Positions 60,195-64,000 of a stretch of DNA of 64,000 bases are shown in pieces. The notes under the pieces are model-generated. The model ran no database searches, had not been told where the DNA came from, and saw nothing but the letters and a program-made list of their open reading frames with translations. This DNA comes from JAGLON01 sp041394985 (GTDB lineage Bacteria > Zixibacteria > MSB-5A5 > GN15 > JAAZOE01): positions 2,852,001 to 2,916,000 of the forward strand of contig JAWLBI010000001.1 in assembly GCA_041394985.1 (NCBI GenBank). The letters run 5' to 3'. Position numbers and translations under genes: made by a program. Position 1 is the first letter of the stretch. Each line of letters starts with the position of its first letter.

Positions 60195-62309
60195 TCACGG
60201 GCAGGCGCTGCACGGGGCGCCGCCCGAATTGAAGATATAATTTATCAGGTATACGGCATCGCCGACATTGACCGAGCTATCACAATTGGAATCAGCGGCT
60301 CGCGCCGATACAGGCTCCGGGCCACCCTTGAAGATGTACGTAATAAGATAGACGGCATCGCCGACATTGACGCTTTCGTCTCCGTTGGTGTCGCCGCACA
60401 CGATATCGCAGATATCGCCGACGCCGTTGCCGTCGGAATCGGTCTGATCGGGATTGTAATCCGTGGGACAATTATCGCAGACATCCCCATAGCCATCGCC
60501 GTCGCCATCGAGCTGATCGGCATTGGCGCTGTCGGGACAGTTGTCGCACGCCGATCCATAGAGGTCTCCATCCGGGTCGGCCTGATCGGTATTAGCCGAG
60601 TCGGGACAATTGTCGCATAAATCGCCGACGCCGTCCTCGTCCGCATCAAGTTGTTCGGGATTGTAATCGGCCGGGCAATTATCACAATCGGCGGCGATTA
60701 AATCCGTATCGCTGTCGTCTCCGACGATGTACAGAATCGCATGACACAGCAATACGTCTGTACTGTCGGCATCGAAGGTCGGTTCATAGGATACATAGAC
60801 CGCAGCGCCTTCATCCAAGCGACCATTGACCGGAGGCACGACAGAAGTATTCACCGTCATCGTGACCGAAAAAGTCTCACCCGGATTTACCGTCTGAGTA
60901 TCCGGCGATACGGTCATGAAACCGTCATACCCGGAGGCATTCATCGGAATACTGTACATATACACCGGCCTGGTGCCGTGATGATTCGTAAATTCAGCGG
61001 TGTAGACCGTGGTTGCTGCCTCGCACCAATCGAGCGAATCCTCTATTCCATGGAAATCCGATGCCAGATCGAGTGTCGGGCGCTTCCACAACCGTTGAGC
61101 CTCCTGTACGAAGAGAATATTCCCGGGAAGCGTTTCCGTACAAAGATTGATAATCTCAGACTGTGGCGGCCAGAATCCCCAGTATGGCGGTCCGACTTCC
61201 GGCAGGAAGGCCAGATTTTTTCGCTTCGCCCATTGTTCACCATACTGCCAGTCATTCGATTCGCCATTCACCGGGTACAACGATGTGTACACACCATAGC
61301 CATTGAGAGCATGCAGTGAATCGAGCAGCTGGCCGTGAGTCGGCAAATCCGGGACGACGATATCGGGCCGATATGCCCAGGCGGTCATGTAGACATTCGA
61401 GTAGGAATGATAGTTGACGATAATCGTGAAATCATGATCGAGGATGAAGTCGCGTATTACCTGCAACTCCGGCTCGGAAAACGGCCCGGTGCCTCGATAG
61501 GTCTGGCTGGCCGGATCGGTTGATGATCCGATTTCGTCGTACCCCCACATATGGCCCCAGTTGCGATTGAGGTCAACACCGAATGAGCCGTCGCCATTAT
61601 CGCGGCGATTTTTTCGCCAGAGTCCGCCACCTCCGGGATTGGTCATTTCATTATAGTAATACCCGTCCGGATTGACGACCGGCATAAACCAGATTTCGGT
61701 GCCGTTAATCAGCGCAGCAATATCGGGATCGCCCATGTTGCTAAGCATGTAGTTGATAAAAAAGACCTGTAATTCGATGGTGATCACTTCGCGCGCATGG
61801 ATGGCGCCGTTGAAAAATATCTCCGGTTCATCCTCGTCGACATTGACATTATCCGACAGTTTCATAGCCCACATCGGCCGACCCTCGAGCGTATACCCGA
61901 CCGTGTCGACATGCACCAGGTCAGGATACAAAAACGACCAGAAGTACAGCTCTCCCTCGATTTCCGAGAGCGTATGATAGCCGCCCATATCTTTCGTGTT
62001 GTCGAGGGTCTTGCGATAGTGCTCCTCGAGATTCTCGATATCCACGACGGTGCGGAAGCGTGAGGCGAGCAGCTCGACTTCCTTGGCCGTGGCGATAACT
62101 TTTGCCGACAGATCTTCGGCGACTTCGACGACATCGAATCCTCCGCGGAGCAGATCGCGGTATTCCGATTCATCGGCGGGATAGACGGTCATCAAAGCAT
62201 GATTTTCGTAGTCAGGAGCGGGGCCTGCTGGTTGCGAAAATACGGTACCTGAAATAAGGAACAGAGAAAGAAGGATGACAGATACACCTATGCGCTTTCC
62301 GAACCCCAT
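60195..62309 (-). CDS. Secreted M14 zinc carboxypeptidase with TSP3 repeats and dockerin
   Basis: 704 residues. Signal peptide MGFGKRIGVSVILLSLFLIS. A propeptide-like region, then the peptidase domain (about 115-420): zinc ligands in GAIHAREVITIE (HxxE) and VNYHSYSN (His), the substrate-binding NRNWGHMWG/ DLNRNW segment, and the catalytic Glu in FLPEVGPPYWGF. A beta domain follows (about 430-540), then four thrombospondin type 3 calcium repeats (DxDxDGxGDxCDNCP, about 560-640) and a C-terminal dockerin (GDTNGDESVNVGDAVYLITY, DSNCDSSVNVGDAVYLINY). An exported, surface-bound protein-degrading enzyme. Confidence 0.95.
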   Translation of the reverse strand: MGFGKRIGVSVILLSLFLISGTVFSQPAGPAPDYENHALMTVYPADESEYRDLLRGGFDVVEVAEDLSAKVIATAKEVELLASRFRTVVDIENLEEHYRKTLDNTKDMGGYHTLSEIEGELYFWSFLYPDLVHVDTVGYTLEGRPMWAMKLSDNVNVDEDEPEIFFNGAIHAREVITIELQVFFINYMLSNMGDPDIAALINGTEIWFMPVVNPDGYYYNEMTNPGGGGLWRKNRRDNGDGSFGVDLNRNWGHMWGYDEIGSSTDPASQTYRGTGPFSEPELQVIRDFILDHDFTIIVNYHSYSNVYMTAWAYRPDIVVPDLPTHGQLLDSLHALNGYGVYTSLYPVNGESNDWQYGEQWAKRKNLAFLPEVGPPYWGFWPPQSEIINLCTETLPGNILFVQEAQRLWKRPTLDLASDFHGIEDSLDWCEAATTVYTAEFTNHHGTRPVYMYSIPMNASGYDGFMTVSPDTQTVNPGETFSVTMTVNTSVVPPVNGRLDEGAAVYVSYEPTFDADSTDVLLCHAILYIVGDDSDTDLIAADCDNCPADYNPEQLDADEDGVGDLCDNCPDSANTDQADPDGDLYGSACDNCPDSANADQLDGDGDGYGDVCDNCPTDYNPDQTDSDGNGVGDICDIVCGDTNGDESVNVGDAVYLITYIFKGGPEPVSARAADSNCDSSVNVGDAVYLINYIFNSGGAPCSACP

Positions 62310-62436
62310 AGAGATCCTCCCATGATTTGAGTGTTTCGACGCGGTGAGGCGTAAGCTGACTTATTTACTGGACGTGTATACTCATAATTCTGTTGCACGA
62401 AATCTGGACTGAATCGGAAATGATTCAGATTATGGC

Positions 62437-62473
62437 AAAAAAAAAGCCGCTTCGGATATCCGAGCGGCTTTTT
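62437..62473 (-). terminator. Terminator, both directions
   Basis: AAAAAGCCGCT, short inner stem CGG/CCG, AGCGGCTTTTT. A-run and T-run on opposite sides allow use by the small gene at 62493 on the minus strand. Confidence 0.85.
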
Positions 62474-62492
62474 AGAAACTTCTCCAGTGGTC

Positions 62493-62735
62493 TTATTTAT
62501 CGACCGACGCTCCCAATTTTCTCTTGCGGTATTCCTCGATACCGGCCTGAATCCGGCTCTTAATTGCGTGCGGTGCAACACGTCCGCAGTAACCCAGCCC
62601 CTGGGCATTCGGACGGCACATGCGGAAGCACCACGGCGAACGATTGCGCGTCAGCGGACATCCCAGATAGGTATAATCCTTGAATCCATTCCTGACACTG
62701 ACTCGTTTCAGATGTTTCGTTGACTTCGGCTCCAT
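62493..62735 (-). CDS. Small Cys-rich conserved protein
   Basis: 80 residues; GAGG 7 bases before ATG 62735. Basic, with a Cys/Trp centre: YLGCPLTRNRSPWCFRMCRP, then GLGYCGRVAPHAIKSRIQ. Four Cys with the pattern C-x11-C-x3-C-x9-C could bind one metal ion. It has its own terminator. I do not know its family, but the composition argues for a real gene, perhaps a zinc-binding factor. Confidence 0.65.
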   Translation of the reverse strand: MEPKSTKHLKRVSVRNGFKDYTYLGCPLTRNRSPWCFRMCRPNAQGLGYCGRVAPHAIKSRIQAGIEEYRKRKLGASVDK

Positions 62736-62914
62736 GTTGTAACCTCAATTCTTTTGCCTTGTTTTATCAGGAAAACCGATTGATGAGACGAATTGTTCCC
62801 GATTATAGTCATTCCGGTATGCATTTATGAGATTATACGTACTTCATGGCCCCATAATGTCTATAATTTGCAAAAAACGGCTAAATATGAAGAAACCTCC
62901 TGCTTTATTAGAGG

Positions 62915-62961
62915 CACGGGTCATCGCGAGCCCTTCTTAGGGCGTCGCGATCTCAGGATGT
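62915..62961. repeat. Family D core copy
   Basis: CACGGGTCATCGCGAGCCC then TTCTTAGGGCGTCGCGATCT and CAGGATG, the core of the element at 46057. Confidence 0.75.
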
Positions 62962-62969
62962 TGTATAAG

Positions 62970-63048
62970 TTGTAGGGCAGATTTTTCCTAAAATCTGCCA
63001 AATAGATAAATTTGGAATGGCGGACTTTAAGAAAAGTCCACCCTACAA
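62970..63048. repeat. Family C long-palindrome element, second copy
   Basis: TTGTAGGGCAGATTTTTCC ... AAATCTGCCAAATAG ... GGAATGGCGGACTTTAAG ... AGTCCACCCTACAA. The same nested layout as at 31911, with the two unlike halves in swapped order. Confidence 0.85.
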
Positions 63049-63064
63049 TTCGTTCCACTGCTCC

Positions 63065-63100
63065 GCCTCCTTCCCAAGGAGGCAGTTGGGGGTGGTTGTA
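63065..63100. repeat. Family B palindrome
   Basis: GCCTCCTTCCCAAGGAGGC then AGTTGGGGGTGGTTGTA, related to 30890 and 33612. Confidence 0.75.
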
Positions 63101-63116
63101 TAATCATCCAATCGGT

Positions 63117-63162
63117 ACCACATGGCTTTAGCCATGTGGGGATTTGACTCCCCAAGGCTGAA
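63117..63162. repeat. Family E double palindrome
   Basis: CCACATGGCTTTAGCCATGTGG, then GGGGATTTGACTCCCC, then AAGGCTGAA. Seen once here, with the look of an interspersed element. Confidence 0.5.
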
Positions 63163-63315
63163 GGGCGTGTTGATAAACCACAAAAAGGCAGCGGTCATCG
63201 CGAGCCCTTCTTAGGGCGTCGCGATCTCAGGATGTTATATAGGTCTGAGAGGCTTTGATCAATACCCTGAGATTGCGACGGCCAGCCTAAGAAGTCCGGC
63301 CTCGCAATGACTCGG
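63163..63315. repeat. Family D element with internal inverted copy
   Basis: GGGCGTGTTGATAAACC (left end of family D), core CATCGCGAGCCCTTCTTAGG, then an inverted second core CCTGAGATTGCGACGG ... CCTAAGAAGTCCGGCC ... TCGCAATGACTCGG. The whole forms a long imperfect hairpin. Confidence 0.7.
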
Positions 63316-63353
63316 AGATAATTAAGTTGTTGGATTAAAGACAGCTTTTCGCG

Positions 63354-63701
63354 CTAAAACAAATCTTTGTACAGGTCGGGATTGAAGCCAACAATCAGCT
63401 TATTTCCCTTCAGAATCGTCGGGGCGCGAAGGTTGCCGGTCGGGCCGATCATCAAACCAATCAGTTCAGCCTTGCTCGGCTTGTCTTTTTCGAGATTATA
63501 CTGGACGATTTTCTTGCCCTTGGCGGCATAGAAGAATTTGGCTTTTTTCAGAAGCTGTTCGGCTTCCTTGTTTTGCAGCTTTGTCTTGCGCGCGTCTTCC
63601 TCTTCCTTGACCGAGACGCTGTTCGTGTCGAGAAACTCTCGAGTCTTTTTACAGCTCGTTCAGCCGTTTCGGAAGTACATCCAATCGATTTTCTGCGCCA
63701 T
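63354..63701 (-). CDS. ArsC/Spx-fold selenoprotein (UGA read as selenocysteine)
   Basis: 115 residues, ATG 63701 with GGAGG 4 bases upstream, stop TAG at 63354. Residue 14 is an in-frame UGA (63660-63662) in YFRNG-Sec-TSCKKTREFLD, the place of the first Cys in the CxxC (CTSC) of Spx/ArsC-like proteins. The frame continues unbroken for 101 codons with family-like sequence: AEQLLKKAKFFYAAKGKK, PSKAELIGLMIGPTGNLRAP, TILKGNKLIVGFNPDLYKDL. This ending is typical of the ArsC-related thioredoxin fold. A SECIS-like hairpin follows the UGA. It is probably a redox protein; the substrate is unknown. Reading the UGA as a stop would leave a 13-residue peptide and discard a conserved protein. Confidence 0.88.
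63618..63655 (-). promoter_or_regulatory. Bacterial SECIS-like element
   Basis: Counted from the base after UGA: lower stem GCUGU (5-9) with ACAGC (38-42), an internal loop, upper stem UCGAGA (18-23) with UCUCGA (27-32), and apical loop GUU (24-26). A loop starting with G at about 24 bases from the UGA is what SelB recognises in bacterial SECIS elements (about 16-37). Confidence 0.8.
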
Positions 63702-63785
63702 ACAGCCTCCCTGTTATTGAATTTTAGATTGGTGATTATTCGTGGGCGGCAGATGTCCACATCTGCCGCCTTATTGCCATTGATT

Positions 63786-64000
63786 TTAGAATACTGAAAA
63801 CTTGAGATACCGGCCGGGATTCTGTTCGATATCCGCGACCAGGTTATTTATCCGCACGACCAGATTCCGGACTTCCTCATATAATTGCGCATCGTTGATG
63901 AGCGCACCGGCCGACCCGTCGCCGCGGTCAATTTTCGCCAGAATCGAATCGATATGTCCGCCCGAGCTGGCCAGCTTTTCATACAATTCCTTGTCGTAGA
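63786..64000 (-). CDS. MlaD/MCE family protein, C-terminal part (continues beyond window)
   Basis: The frame is open to the window edge; 71 codons are visible. It reads KLASSGGHIDSILAKIDRGD, GSAGALINDAQLYEEVRNLV and the ending DIEQNPGRYLKFSVF. G-(S/T)-x-G-x-L-(I/L)-N-D-x-x-LY and NPxRYLKFS(V/I)F are the tail signature of MCE proteins, which carry phospholipids between the two membranes. It supports a diderm cell envelope. ABC-type partners (MlaE, MlaF) would be expected beyond the window. Confidence 0.9.
   Translation of the reverse strand, partial: YDKELYEKLASSGGHIDSILAKIDRGDGSAGALINDAQLYEEVRNLVVRINNLVADIEQNPGRYLKFSVF

Larger units (their letters stand above)
62736..63353. other. Repeat-filled gap of 618 bases
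   Basis: No gene seen. It contains at least five repeat elements listed separately, packed almost end to end between 62915 and 63315. Confidence 0.8.

Noticed and set aside
62915..63315. A CRISPR array in the repeat-dense gap
   Set aside because: The repeats are of different families, unequal length and not separated by uniform spacers, and no cas genes are present.
63660..63662. The UGA as a plain stop, a frameshift scar or a pseudogene
   Set aside because: The same frame continues for 101 codons with conserved ArsC-like sequence, the UGA falls exactly on the redox Cys position, a SECIS-like hairpin follows, and the ribosome site is intact.

Overview
The window reads as a chromosomal segment of a Gram-negative (diderm) bacterium of about 50% GC, most like an uncultured FCB-group lineage such as candidate phylum Zixibacteria. 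That placement is inference. It rests on the repeated secreted proteins ending in dockerin modules of the type GDxNxDGxVNIGDAVYLINYIFxGGxxP, on lipoproteins, on an MlaD/MCE lipid-transport gene at the right edge, and on the gene order of the housekeeping blocks. At least one gene needs selenocysteine, so the organism should carry SelA/SelB/SelC/SelD elsewhere.

Layout. 1-4.9 kb: two tandem paralogous secreted proteins that combine cohesin-like modules and dockerins. 5.0-10.6 kb: tRNA-Leu, a stretch of nested hairpins, rsgA, a kinase-like phosphotransferase, a MATE pump, tRNA-Tyr, tRNA-Thr and a degenerate HD-GYP protein. 10.8-21.2 kb, minus strand: a tight run of 13 genes, yebC-ruvC-ruvA-ruvB-DUF2905-queA-ispD-ispF-dedA-ddl-HAD-M42-cysS, mostly overlapping by a few bases, so probably translationally coupled. 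It joins recombination repair, tRNA modification, isoprenoid and peptidoglycan precursors. 21.4-29.7 kb, plus strand: HIT, rpsU-yqeY-cvpA, mutS2-dnaG-(ASCH/winged-helix protein)-recN, a translation/replication/repair block.

From 29.7 kb the sequence changes character. Genes are more accessory and the intergenic gaps fill with several families of short palindromic repeats that I did not see in the first 29 kb. Genes here include nudC, rarD, two ECF sigma/anti-sigma pairs, a receiver-like (cREC) protein with an AT-rich partner, two DinB proteins, a DnaQ-WYL fusion, an aromatic amino acid ammonia-lyase with Cys in place of the MIO serine, a DUF72 protein, a 14.7-kb-apart set of membrane proteins, and a large phosphorelay-like protein that has lost its phosphoacceptor histidines. 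52.2-58 kb: deoB-deoC (deoxynucleoside catabolism), then a three-gene unit of a tiny Cys protein, an archaemetzincin with a destroyed zinc-protease site, and an Hrq1/MrfA-type helicase, followed by an AT-rich HEPN protein. 58.2-62.3 kb, minus strand: three secreted proteins, two of which share a new-looking Cys-rich module, and the third an M14 carboxypeptidase with thrombospondin type 3 repeats and a dockerin.

The most notable hidden gene is at 63354-63701, minus strand. It is invisible to ordinary ORF calling because of an in-frame UGA at the first position of a CxxC-like motif (U-T-S-C), followed at the right distance by a SECIS-like stem-loop: an ArsC/Spx-fold selenoprotein. A second theme is loss of catalytic residues in otherwise well-kept folds (archaemetzincin, HD-GYP, histidine kinase/HPt, anti-sigma zinc site).
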